NCBI GenBank assembly: GCA_965153455.1 | Contig: OZ234493.1 | Span: 30,866,213-30,930,212 of the forward strand | Reading direction: 5' to 3' | Length of the DNA stretch: 64,000 nucleotides | Source of the DNA: Sphagnum compactum | Lineage: Eukaryota > Bryophyta > Sphagnopsida > Sphagnales | In this document: positions 13,706 to 33,439 of the stretch, in pieces | How positions within the stretch are numbered: position 1 is the stretch's first letter | Layout: the number at the start of each line of letters is the position of its first letter | Translations under genes and position numbers: made by a program | Notes under the pieces: model-generated | Databases searched by the model: none | What the model was told of the DNA's origin: nothing | Seen by the model: the letters and a program-made list of their open reading frames with translations, nothing else

Positions 13706-14175
13706 AACAGACCCTCGGTTTCTCTTATTTTCCTCTCGACGAGGTCCAACTTTCCCAACCGGTCATAGACTTGGTCTTTCTTTATCAGCCGGTCGTTTCT
13801 CACTGTGACCCAAAAAAACATAAACAGAACAACAATATTTTTTTAAAAAATTTAACTGTTTTTTAAATTTTAATACCACATGATTATTATTATTATTATA
13901 ACAGTGCTGTTGCCATTTGGGAGGATATTAGCCCATAAACTTCGGATCCGGATATAAATACTATTTTCTCCAGTTTTTTTTTGGGGGACAAATTTTTGTA
14001 GTTTTTTGTACCAAAAAATTGGGATTTTTTTGGGGATTTTTTTGGGTTTTTTTCCGGTAAATTTCACTAACTTTTGCTTTTAAAATTTGCCAATTTTCAA
14101 TATCACAAAATTGAAACATTTAATTGAAAAATAACCCTGATTGATTCTCTTGCTCCAGGTGCCCTTATTTATTTG

Positions 14176-14262
14176 TTGATTCTGCCCGGATATACTCTGT
14201 TTTTTTGGGTCTTGCTGATAAAGACTCTTTTTCTGCCCGGATTGATTCTGCCCGGACCCACA
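14176..14262. repeat. Short repeats of a TTCTGCCCGGA motif
   Basis: The sequence TTCTGCCCGGA occurs three times, at about 14181, 14233 and 14249, each flanked by T-rich sequence and TACTCT/CACTCT. It sits in AT-rich DNA (13870-14445) with no gene. This looks like a small degenerate repeat of transposon origin. Confidence 0.5.
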
Positions 14263-14570
14263 CTCTTTTTTTTTTCAAATAACAAAAAGGTGCCCGGTGG
14301 GCATTATGTTGTAGGGGATGAGTTGTTTGTTTCCATTTTTCCCTATTATTTTCTGGACTCCACATATTTTCTAAAGTTGCTCAATAGGTCTAATTTTCTC
14401 CTTTAAAATTAATTTTTATTTTTATTTTTAAAATGGATCCTTTTTGGACATACCTATCTATGGGTTGCATAACCAGTACATATACCAAAATTCTACTTTT
14501 GTGTTTGTTGTTTGGAGCCTAAAACAACTTGAATGGATTAATTTCCTTCCATACATCCCATATGCAACAA

Positions 14571-15115
14571 TGGGTGTGTCACACTGTGTGGCCTTGCCAT
14601 TTATATTAAGAAGTATCTTAGGCAAAAGAAGAATTATGGAAACTCAAATATTTATTTCACCATGCAAAAATTATATAATGTTCAAAAAATCCTCTAAAAG
14701 AAACCAAAATCCTTCAAGATATTATAACTCTACAACTGATCTCAAGTTTCAACACAAGCCAAAATATCATCTTTCAAAAATCCTTCTATAAAAATAGACC
14801 TATTATTACCTAGGGGACTATAAAAATCCCTTAAGCTACTATACTCTAACTTGCATCCAAATAAACAAAAATACAAAAGTGAAAAAGAAACACTTTATTT
14901 TTATTATACAAAATAATAATAAAAACAGAAAACACATAAAAATAAAAAATAAAAAAGATAAAAGTTTTTTTTAAAAACACAAACATGAACCAAACATTGT
15001 TGAAATAACACACCTGTGCATTAGGCACGGGGTTCAAACTAGTACTCTATAATGAATCTAAACACAACATCCTTTTTGCCTTGGTAGGCAAGGTGGTTCA
15101 ATCTCACAAAGTTTT
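14571..15115 (+). repeat. Dispersed repeat, copy 1 (second copy inverted at 51385-51800)
   Basis: This stretch aligns by eye with the reverse complement of 51385-51800. Shared landmarks, in order, are TGTGTGGCCTTG, AAAGAAGAATTATGGAAACT, TTTCACCATGCAAAAA, TCCTCTAAAAGAAACCAAAA, CTCAAGTTTCAACACAAGCC, CTACTATACTCTA, AATCTAAACACAA and TTGGTAGGCAAGG. Copy 1 carries about 180 bp of extra A-rich sequence between the last groups of landmarks. No protein domain is seen; it is probably a non-autonomous or decayed mobile element. Confidence 0.75.
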
Positions 15116-16320
15116 CAGTGTTCCTCTACACCCCTTGTCCCCTTTCTTTCTTTTATGCTTGTTAGCAAATGAGATTGGGGGAAGGTGGGCGCAGCACAAT
15201 TCTCATTTCTAGAACACAAATATCATACTACCTTTTCGGGATTGGCAGTAATTATATTATTTGTAAACAAAAAATTAAAACTATCTGCTTGAAACAACAA
15301 AAATGAAAGAAATTATTTGTTGATTGATATGAAAATTTTGGGAACTTGACAATTATTTTGTTTAAGTTGTATTTAGGGTTTATCGTTTTTTTTTTTTTTT
15401 TTGGGGTTTTTTTTCACTATTCAATATCTAATAACTAGGTGATTTCTTCGTTGTTTACCTACCCTTAGCAAAAGCTCCAATTGTGGTACTATGACTCACT
15501 TAAGTTGTTGGACAAAGTGAAGAAGTCCGTGCTACTTGTAACGACAAACTATGACAAGGACCAAAAAAATTGTGCAATACTTTTGTTTTTAATATGAGAT
15601 CTTTTGGTGGACATTAACTGTAATGACTTAGTCATCATAGTCAAATAATATTATTATGACATAATTATATCAAGCCAAAATTTCCAAAAAAATTATCAAC
15701 AATTTATTATAAAATAATTATTCAACACCTGAGTGCCAAACCAAATAAGCTACTACAATATTGTGGCCTAGTATGAAAATGCAAAGTGATGTTATATTCA
15801 AATAACTTCTTGTTACTTAGAACCATGATTTTCACAAGATAAAACAATTGGCCAAAAATCCCACTCCAAAGAGAACTTGGTAATGGTTTAAAGGATGATG
15901 GTAGTTCCTAAAAGGAGCTAGTTAGATCAAACTTTCACTCCATATGAAGTTAGAATACAAAACAAAAAGTAAATGATCAATATGTATGAGCATTTCTCAA
16001 CCATGGTTGAAAATAATATAACAATGATACAACAATTTCAAAAAAACTACTATTTTCTACTTAAAATTGCTCAAATTGGAGGTCTTATAAATGAGTTATA
16101 CGTTACATAACATTTGAACTTTGAGTCACATTAGAATCTAACTTAATTAGATGTATCAAAAAAAATGCAACGTCACCCTTGTTTTTAAGATTGACTTCAA
16201 AGAAGGGCTTCTTTTTTTTTTTTTTGGGGTTAAAAACTTGTGTCAAAATCTTCTTAATCTTTTTTTTTATTACTATTCATCAGATTATTTTTAATGGTTG
16301 TCAATACATCTTCACCTTGA
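15116..16320. other. AT-rich intergenic DNA, no gene seen
   Basis: Low-complexity AT-rich sequence with several homopolymer runs, including a 20-base T run near 15386. No coding region, RNA gene or clear tandem repeat was recognised. It probably represents decayed transposon DNA between two repeat relics. Confidence 0.4.
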
Positions 16321-16324
16321 TGTT

Positions 16325-16950
16325 TTATGTTTTCCATGTCATTTCTATTATTTCCATTGTCCTCGAATTTGGAAACCTCTTTAAATGTCTGAATGTTTTT
16401 TTAACCTCATTAAAAAAATCATCTCCTCCCATGTTAAAATCATTTTGCTTTTGGTTCTTTAAAGGCTTATTCATATCAAATTCATTGTAGTTGGCAATGC
16501 ACCATTTTTGTAAACACATGCAAGTTGTCATCAAGTTCGGCATGTGACACAATGGAATATCTTTTTTTTTATATAATCTTCGAAGCCTTATGAAATCATG
16601 TTTTCTATCTTGACAATACATTTTTTCACCTTTGAAAAGAGAATAAAAATTGTGACACACTTCAATAAACATTTTCTATCAATGTGTAAGATAAGAATTT
16701 GTTTTTCATTCATCGATTCCTCTAGATCCATTTTTTTAGGTAAAAGTCCAATCATGCATAATATATGCTTACTCATAGGTAGAATCCCGAAAAACTACAT
16801 TTTGCATCCAAAACTCTATAAATCAATGTGAAGTAATAAACTTTTGTGAGAGCAAAATAGTTTTGAGTCTATCTTAAGTGTAATAATTGAAATATGATTA
16901 CCACATACATCACATAGATTGTAAGGAATTTCATGTAAAATTTCAAAAGT
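16325..16950 (-). pseudogene. Decayed transposase fragment, PIF/Harbinger-like (tentative)
   Basis: Two overlapping minus-strand open segments (16325-16672 and 16588-16776) in different frames give fragments such as ILCMIGLLPKKMDLEESMNE and PNLMTTCMCLQKWCIANYNE followed by FDMN. The second resembles the Harbinger DDE C-terminal pattern of an ACxxLHNxCI-type helix followed by an acidic FD motif. Frame shifts and stops interrupt it, so it is not functional. The match rests on a short motif; a relic of another DDE family is possible. Confidence 0.35.
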
Positions 16951-17474
16951 AATGATGATTTTCTCAATCAATTTAGGACCGACAAATGGTTTCTAGTGTT
17001 TTCTAATTGTTCCACAAACTTCTTTCACTGTAATTGATGCCATACCTTCTAGAATCCCATATAGACCTCTCTCGACATATGTAATGAATTTCTGCTACTC
17101 CATCTTGCAAGTGCCATAACTACTCTAGCTTCAAACAAAACTAAACCCATTGTATCCCAAGAGAAAACATTTTTATACCATGAAGAAGGGTGCCACTCAA
17201 GAATTCAAATGGCTTCAAATTGGTCCTTAAGGATTCTGGAACATGGACCCTGTGGCCCAAATACTCTATTCACAACGTCAGATTCATTGGACTTATGTAA
17301 CATTGCTTTCTTTGCATTTCTCAAGCAGTAGAAGTCCAGACATTCCATATACATAATGTCAGAGCAAAATGAGTCCAGGTAAAACACAAGAGCATCATCA
17401 TTTTCCACTTGATACACTGAAGTGAGCTGAGAGATTGGGATGGAGAGTCTTGGGAGTAAAAAACAGATTTTGCA

Positions 17475-19651
17475 TCAATGTTCCAAGTGGAAGACATATT
17501 CAGTCAAATTCTGCAGCTGGCTGGAGTCTGTCTTCTTGGTGGCAGCTGCAACCATGGGCATCACTGTGAGCATCTTTGTTGCAGGATCCAGGACCCATCC
17601 ATGCTGCTGGCTTGTAACTGCATTCACACAACCACCTGTCAAGACCTCACTTCTACCACATGCAATTTACTCACACTATTTGAGTCAAACAAAAAAGATA
17701 AAACTGACTATGAAGATGCATGAATGTCTTCAAGAGAAAAAATGAGGTCTGCAAATTACAGTGATGGAGACCTAACAAAGAAGCAGCTCAACTAAATCAA
17801 GATGTAGATGATATATACTGCAAGAGAGAAATCCAAAACTTAAACAGGAAGCATACCCATATCTATTTTGAGCTCAACATGCTAACATTCAACATGCACG
17901 CTTGAATTAGGTGGAGGAGTACTGTATTTTACAACCTACTAACAAAGAGCACGTTGACCTCAATTGTAGACCAATATGAGCACAAGGAGGGAATGAAAGC
18001 TTACAAGTCACCACATCATTTTCACTTAAGCCAAGAAAGGCAGCAGCATCAACAACACTGACAGTAGAGTAGGCAGTTGATAGCAGTTTCAGCATGCCAT
18101 GTGAGTAATCCTCTGAAAAGTGCAACAGCCACCCATCATAGGCATCAATTGGATTGTCAACTTGTGTGCTTTCTATAGAAACCAGTTAAGTCACTCTAGC
18201 AACTCATCAGCCTCTCTACCTTCTGACCATGAAGCCTGTACAGAGACTGCTGATGGTCTGAAAGGAGTGCAGGCTTTGGCAGTAAGGCTTCTCAATAATG
18301 TCAGATATCACCAGGCTCCAGTTGCTAGTACAATGGTAGGCTTCTTCAACTCTCAAATTTCATCCATTTCATGGCTAGATTGCCACATGGTGATAGTCTT
18401 AAATAGGTTAAATCTCTTGTAGTGACCACAATGAGCTACTGTAAGAGACAGGAGACTCACCACCTACTGCAGCAACAACCTGCTGAACATCAGATGCCCA
18501 ACCGTATGCACGAAGTGCTGCATAAACCCCAGCATGATCGTGCATCCACATGCACTGCACTATCTTCCAGGCTGCCACCAGTTCTGGATTGCTCTGCTTC
18601 ACTGCATCAGGAGTTCTCTTCCAAACAAATCTCGCACTATTTCTATCATAGAAAACAAAACCAGAGTAATTGCAATTGTCAAAACCAACTCACATTTCAA
18701 GCATGCTCTACAATCTCCAGATTGCACCCATCTCTTCCAAATGATGACTATGTTGTTGATTAGGAAATAAAGGTTTTAGTCACATTTTCTCTGTATGGTG
18801 AGAGCTCTTTGAGGTTGCTGTTACTTGTTACAGTCCTTGCATTTCTTTTGAAGGGATTACACCAGCTCTATCTTGTCAAATCTCATGTGTATCCTTCAAC
18901 TGTTGGGATAGTATATATAGGGAAGAGTCAAAGAAACCCACTCACAAGTCATGGTTGAAAACATGAGCAAGAATTTGGATAGCATATGGCCAGTCCTGAG
19001 GCTTTGAAGCTCCTGCAGCCGCTGTCTGCAACCCATTTTAAACCCTAATTCCATCATCCTCACCTGGCAGATTCTATATAGTGAAGCAACATGTGAACAG
19101 TGCAATAGAGAAACCAGCAATAATGCAGAGCAAATTGAATCCTAGTAACCAATTCGCAAAACCCGGCAATCCCTCGGAATCCAAGCAGCGACTCCTACAA
19201 AACTGGAGATTGAAGAGCAGTTCCAACGCAGACGCTAGGGCATCATGGACGTTCTTACTGCTCTGTGCCCCTATACTGCGACAACTTGGGTTCCCCTGCC
19301 TTTCAACCCCAGCCTCATCATGTGCAGATTGAGAACCGAAACGCAAACTCGCAGAAGGCGGTCCGAAAGGAAGACAAACTCATGACTACCTATGGATGCA
19401 AACGCTGAAGTATCAGCCTCTCAGAGTTAGAGACTAGATAATCCACAGCAGCGAGAAAATCCAGCAAGAAAAGCTCCCCCGTGACACAGAGAAGAGAGAG
19501 AGAGAGAAGAGAGCGTCTCGCAAACCTCGAGTTCCAGCGTGTCAATAATATTGGCAAGATCCGCATACAGCCCTGCTTTGATAGCCTCTTGCACCGCAGA
19601 AAAGCTGAGTCCAGAAGGTCCCGCAACAGAACCGTTCACTGGGATCGCCAT
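17475..19651 (-). CDS. CSN8: COP9 signalosome subunit 8 (CSN8)
   Basis: Five exons on the minus strand: 19526-19651, 18946-19025, 18461-18642, 18005-18112 and 17475-17617, with phases 0, 2, 1 and 1 joining cleanly to 212 residues plus stop. Family landmarks in order are SFSAVQEAIKAGLYADLANI, DWPYAIQILAHVFNHDL, NSARFVWKRTPDAVK, NPELVAAWKIVQ with the downstream HAGVYAALRAYGW, LLSTAYSTVSVVDAAAFLGL, and the C-terminus LQNLTEYVFHLEH, almost identical to land-plant CSN8. The PCI/CSN8 domain spans most of the chain. CSN8 is the smallest subunit of the COP9 signalosome, the nuclear complex that removes NEDD8 from cullins; in plants it is needed for light-dependent development. The gene looks intact. 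Confidence 0.96.
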
Positions 19652-19826
19652 GTCAACCTTCTTATGATCCTCGTCCTCCTTGACCGCGTTAGATGTACAT
19701 GGAGGAGCAACACACTACTCGTCAACGCCATGTGAGCTCCAAGCCCTAATTTGTTTTGGTTTACACAACACACAGCCCCTCTCTCCCACGCTAGAAACCG
19801 TTCGGCGATACGGAGACGATGACCTT

Positions 19827-19860
19827 GGTCCGTCGGATCTCCAAATCGACGGCCGCTGTC
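19827..19860 (-). promoter_or_regulatory. GATCCGACGG-type motif upstream of CSN8
   Basis: About 180 bp upstream of the CSN8 start the minus strand reads AGATCCGACGGACC (19827-19840). A near-identical core, GATCGGACGG, occurs twice at a comparable distance upstream of the RPL35 start. This suggests a shared promoter element. Function is inferred from recurrence and position only. Confidence 0.35.
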
Positions 19861-20034
19861 TCACCATACGGATACACTACTTGATGAATGAACTATCTGG
19901 TAAAACTAGACTTTCATAGTGTTACCCAAAACCCGGCTGGAGTGAACCAGCAGCCACCAATGCACCAGTTGAGGATGAGGCCATTCAAGCCGTTTTGGGG
20001 ATGAACCAAAAACCCATCCTCTTCCCCTGCCCAG

Positions 20035-20500
20035 GGATTTTTCAGCTCCCTTCTTTACTCCAAAATTTTCCCTTCCTACCTACCTCCCCCCCTCATGCCT
20101 ATCGCCCCCCCCCCCCTCCTACCTCCCTCACCTCATTTCCGGCTCACTCCATCTTGAGAGCTCAGTAGAGCTCCCAAGCTTCAACTGCACAACGCAAGGC
20201 TTAAGGAAGGTTGAGAGCTCAACGTTGCAAGATTGTGCAAAGCTCAACATTCAAGGAAGGTGGAGAGGAGAAGGCAAAAGGAACGCTTCATCCCAAATGC
20301 AGAAGCCAGAGAAGAACAAGGTAAGCTCCCTCCCTTCTTTGCATTTTTTTTTTCTCTGTGTTTTTTTTTCTTTTTTTCTGCCTGAAAAAAAAAGATGCCA
20401 TCGTTTTCTTCTTTCACAGTTTTGTTTCCTACCTATCTCTCCCCCTCCTACCTCTTTCCTACCTACCTCCCCCTCTTGTCTTTTTATGTGCTATTGTTGC
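20035..20500. other. Pyrimidine-rich, C-tract-rich spacer
   Basis: The plus strand is dominated by CCTCCCCC-like tracts (20080-20130) and TACCTACCTCC repeats (20425-20475), flanking a purine-rich stretch at 20215-20320 that ends in a donor-like AACAAG|gtaagc. No protein is recognisable. It adjoins the hairpin array and may belong to the same repeat unit. Confidence 0.4.
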
Positions 20501-20504
20501 AACG

Positions 20505-20767
20505 AAAAAGGCGACGACATCAAGCTGTCGTCACATTCTTCTCTAATGGTGTTGCAGTGAAGAAAAAGACAACGACAATGGGCCATCGTCTTCTTCTTGG
20601 AGGTGGTGTTGGAAAGAAGAAGAAGACGACGGTAACTACCGTTGCCTTCTTTTGTGACGGGTCTTGCAGAGATGAAGAAAGCAATGACAGCTTTCATCGC
20701 CTTCTTCTTTGGGGGGTGTTGAAAAGAAGAAATAAGCGACGGCAACTGCCGTCGCCTTCTTCTGTGC
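20505..20767. repeat. Tandem array of about five hairpin-forming units (period about 57 bp)
   Basis: About five diverged units follow each other with a spacing of roughly 55-58 bp. Each has a purine-rich arm (GAAGAAGA type), a short GC-rich palindrome and a pyrimidine arm (CCTTCTTCT). The palindromes include GACGACATCAAGCTGTCGTC, ACGACAATGGGCCATCGT and, clearest, GCGACGGCA-AC-TGCCGTCGC with perfect 9-base arms. The arms change between units while pairing is largely kept, as in compensatory change. Both strands have open frames here, but the sequence is repeat-driven and I see no protein family. Confidence 0.7.
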
Positions 20768-20852
20768 CTAGTAATATCACTAAAGAGACATAGCAAATAC
20801 TTAAATTCAATAATATCCCCATTCAAGCTGCCACGAGCTTATGAGGGTAGGA

Positions 20853-20886
20853 TTTGTTCCATTTCAGCATGCTGAAATGGAACAAA
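20853..20886. repeat. Perfect 34-bp palindrome
   Basis: The left arm TTTGTTCCATTTCAGCA is followed directly by its exact reverse complement, with no spacer (centre between 20869 and 20870). Symmetry stops exactly at the ends. A second, imperfect hairpin with GCCTTC/GAAGGC and AAGCCTT/AAGGCTT arms follows at about 20883-20928. Confidence 0.9.
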
Positions 20887-22146
20887 GCCTTCAGGCTTCC
20901 AGGCTTTAAGCCGAAGGCAGAAAGGCTTCCACAGAAGGGACTGATTAAAGCCTCCTGCACTGTGAACATTTCTGTTGAGCACACTACTAGTGGCTTAACA
21001 CTACTGGTGTATTCCACTATACGACACACATTCCATTCTGCCTCTCCCTACAAAAATGAGAGAGGAAGGGAACTCAATTAACAGTAATGACCCACAGCCA
21101 CCCATAATCAAGAACAGATATAGGGAGACAATATCCCTCATAAGAATTGAGAAATATCCATTATCATGACTCAGAAAAATCAGAGCAAAGTTAACACTCC
21201 ATTACGTCACAAAAATTTCCAGAGAAGGATCGACAAAACTGAGAACAAAGGACCATGACACAAAAACCAAACAAGGACAAGAAACCAAAATAAACACAAT
21301 GCAGATATTTGGAGACAAATATAAGTGCTAACCTACAATCACATTTCCCATTTGTACTCCACAGTTTCTTCATTGTCCCAATCTAAGCATATACATAGAT
21401 GACCTGTTGTACCATTAGTCAGGCACTGTAAAACCTGTCCCAATGTCAGCAGATTACAAGGTTGTAACTGGGTCACCAGCAGAATGCACAAAAGCATCAC
21501 CTTCAAAAACCTGCCATTCCTTGCTGCATGTCAGCTCGAATAACCATATTCTGGAATAAGGCATCAACCATAAGCACATAGGAATAAAATCATGCTTACT
21601 CTATAAATGCTCTTTTTAGAGACTTCAAGTCCCAAAGAATTAGTATACACAGCTGTTTGAAGTTCCAACTTTCTGCAAGGCCCAAACTTCCAGAGATTTT
21701 GCCACTTTCTACATTCGCAATGTGAGAACTGAGAACAACCGCACAGCTTTATTGTTCCAAAAACCCCTAGATATATCTGTTGCAACCGAGATGATGCTGC
21801 ACTACTGGAATGAGAGTGCTCATCATGGTTGTAAATTTCAAGAGTGGATCTCCACAGCTCCTTCCCCATGATCTTGACCTGTTTTGTCAACCTTCAATCT
21901 AGAAAACAGCTAAACTCTGTTGACTGCTAGCTGGCCGAGCAAATACTAATAGAATACATGTGTTCTAACAACTCAACAGTATCATCTTCATTATCTGATG
22001 GTATGTGAGAATGCATCTCCCTTCGGGACTAGCTAACTATAAGTATTTGAAGCAAGAGAAACACAGAATCCAGGGAGTGGGAGTAGAGGTGCACAAAAGT
22101 GGTTAGCCACCCACCCACCACCCACCCACTGTTGGTTGCAAATGTG

Positions 22147-31068
<8,922 letters not shown>

Positions 31069-31109
31069 CTGCTGTTGACCTCTGCCCAACAACACTTCTG
31101 TTCCTGCTG

Positions 31110-32824
31110 GGCAATCCTACCATGCGTTATAGCTCAGTCATAAATCAGCACTACAGGCTTCTGGTGACCATAAACCAGTGACAATCAATCAAATGAAGCC
31201 TCCTTGTTCCACCTGAGTACCAATCCAAAGCTCTTCATTAGGTCACCTGTACTGATCAGTCCCTTGCAAAGATACTCTCCCAAGTCATCATCCTGAGGAT
31301 AAATGTAGTGGATAATTGTCACATGGGTATCACAACCAGATCCGGAACTCCATGACCCAGTCCTCCAATGAAGAGGATATCACTGCCCTCTTTGCAACCA
31401 CATGCTCCAAGAAGTCAATGTAAGGTTCACCTGTTAGTCCCTACTTAAGTTGCATTTCCGTTGTCAGTTCTAGAAACAATCATCAAAATTCATGCCACAG
31501 CAAAACCCTTTAAAGTACAAGAACAGAAGCTCTGTTCTTTGCTCCAACTCTTGAAGAATCAGTACAAAAGCAGCTGAAGGCAAACATCTACTTGACCAGA
31601 TCTCCACATCCTTTGTGATGATTCACCTGGCATTGATTCCCAATCGCTTCCAACAACAGCCATCAAAAGTGGTAGAGGGAAACATTAGTGTGGCTTCCTG
31701 GCCCCACACTTGTTGCTGATACCTTATACTCAGAGTCCACACTGTTGCATGCCCAAACCTAGGGCCTTTCACCGAACCAGTTCCTTCTTGAGGCATGCCC
31801 ACATGAACCCACCTGAAATACTCAACATGCTACACAGATAAGAACAGATTTGCAGCAATGTTACAAAAGAGCATACACACACACACACATACACCCACAC
31901 ACATCCCCATCCCACTCTTCCCAGGCCACACCTTTTTCCCTTGAATAAACCGTTTTCTCATGAAGACTTCAATTCTTCTTACATGACACAGATTGGGTCA
32001 CTGCCAAGCCATTTCAAGAATTTCTCTAACCAAGCCCAGCAGAGGAGGAGCTCATACAAACACAGTTCACAAATATAAAACCCCGGTTGCACTCGCAACC
32101 AGCAGCACAGCACAACAAATACATGCCAGCCTGAAGACAAGCATGCCTGCATGCACAGGATGATGATCCAGCATCAAAGAAGAAGTACCTAGTACCTACC
32201 ACTTTCCACAAAACAAGACCTAATCATCCAAATCCGCAACTGCATACAATTTCCCTCAAAATCAGTCCTCTCTCAATCAACACATCACAAACCCCAAAAA
32301 TCTCCATAAAACACTGTTCACGAAAACCTTCTTAACAGATCCATCTTCCAGTCAAAAGCTGGTCCCTTGCAGCACCACAGAATCCCAATCCCCACACACA
32401 CATGTACACGCCACTTCCCTAACCACATAGGTACCCCTGAATTCCAGGTCGATGTCAAAAGAGAATCCCGATGGCAGATGAAGAGAGAGAGCTCGAGAAA
32501 ACAAATCAATCAAAATTCAGAAAACGAAAGACGTATTGATCAAAAGCCAGAACAAAAATAGATGCAGAAAAAAATCAGAGACAGAGACAGACAGCAGACA
32601 CAGAGAGACAGACACACGCACACAGACGGGGGTGTTAGGGATCGATCGATCGATCAAGGGAAGAGAATCAGAGCAGTACCTGGAGATGCATGAAGACGAG
32701 GGCGAAGCTGCGATTGCTGCCGCTGCTCTCCGGAAGAATCGAACCGAGGAAGAGAAATCGAGCCGCGCAGATGCGTTGGCGAGGAAAAAAGGGAATTCAG
32801 CGATGGCCCTGCTACATCTGGGGG

Positions 32825-32857
<33 letters not shown>

Positions 32858-32880
32858 GGAGTGCGCGGGTTTAGGCAGCA
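31110..32880 (-). other. PI4K-beta 5' UTR exon and leader intron
   Basis: Upstream of the ATG, an acceptor TTGCCCAG| lies near 31112 and a donor CTCCAG|gtactg at 32680. This predicts a leader intron of about 1.57 kb and a 5' UTR exon starting at 32680 and extending to about 32880. The (GA)n tract at 32825-32853 would fall in this exon, as CT repeats on the transcribed strand. No coding region is seen within 31110-32680; a CA-rich tract lies near 31871-31900. Confidence 0.55.
32825..32853. repeat. (GA)n microsatellite
   Basis: An uninterrupted GA dinucleotide run of about 28 bases. It lies in the predicted 5' UTR/promoter of the PI4K-beta gene. Confidence 0.9.
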
Positions 32881-33439
32881 CGGGAAGGGGCCACCGGTCC
32901 ATCCGGTTACCGCAAACGAAGGGCGCCCGGGGCGAGAAGTAGGCACCTATGTACCTATTCTACCCTATGATAGGTACCCTATTCCTAAATGTTCGAACAG
33001 TTTTCTTTTCTTTTCTTTTTCTTGTGGTTGTGATAATGTAAACATGCCCCCCCCAATTTGATTGGCCTATCACAAAAAAAAGTTGAAACTATGTAGGCTT
33101 ACCAAAATAGAAGATTTTATGAAAAGATGGAGTGCCTCCCCCTTTGGCCCACCTATATAGGTGAGAATGGGAGGACTTTGCGGAAAACATATGGGATTAA
33201 AGCGAGGTGCTATTGGGAACACCCTTGGGGAACACATTGGAACCTAATGGGAACCCATTGGGAATTTGAAAGGAACATGTTGGGAACAAAGGAAAAATGA
33301 AAAAAATCCCCCCACCACCACCCCCGCCCACCCAAAACTTTTTTTCAAAAAATCAAGGCACTTTGAATGCATGTTGAGCCTTCCCATTGGTTGCATGAAA
33401 TTTCTATTTCCAAAATTGTTCGTCTCCATTTTTGGCTTG

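Noticed and set aside
13043-13808. Long open frames on both strands around the first SAR1 exon
   Set aside because: They overlap the SAR1 first exon in wrong frames or cross its intron and CT-rich leader; the SAR1 exon itself explains the conservation.
15018-15045. tRNA-like GGGTTCAAACTAGTAC stretch
   Set aside because: No acceptor stem or D-arm partner upstream could be found, so not called a tRNA gene; only mentioned as a hint on the repeat's origin.
20395-20793. Open frame of 133 codons, lysine/threonine/leucine-rich
   Set aside because: It runs through the hairpin array and has an equally long open frame on the other strand; the pattern follows from repeats, and no start context, splice structure or family supports a protein.
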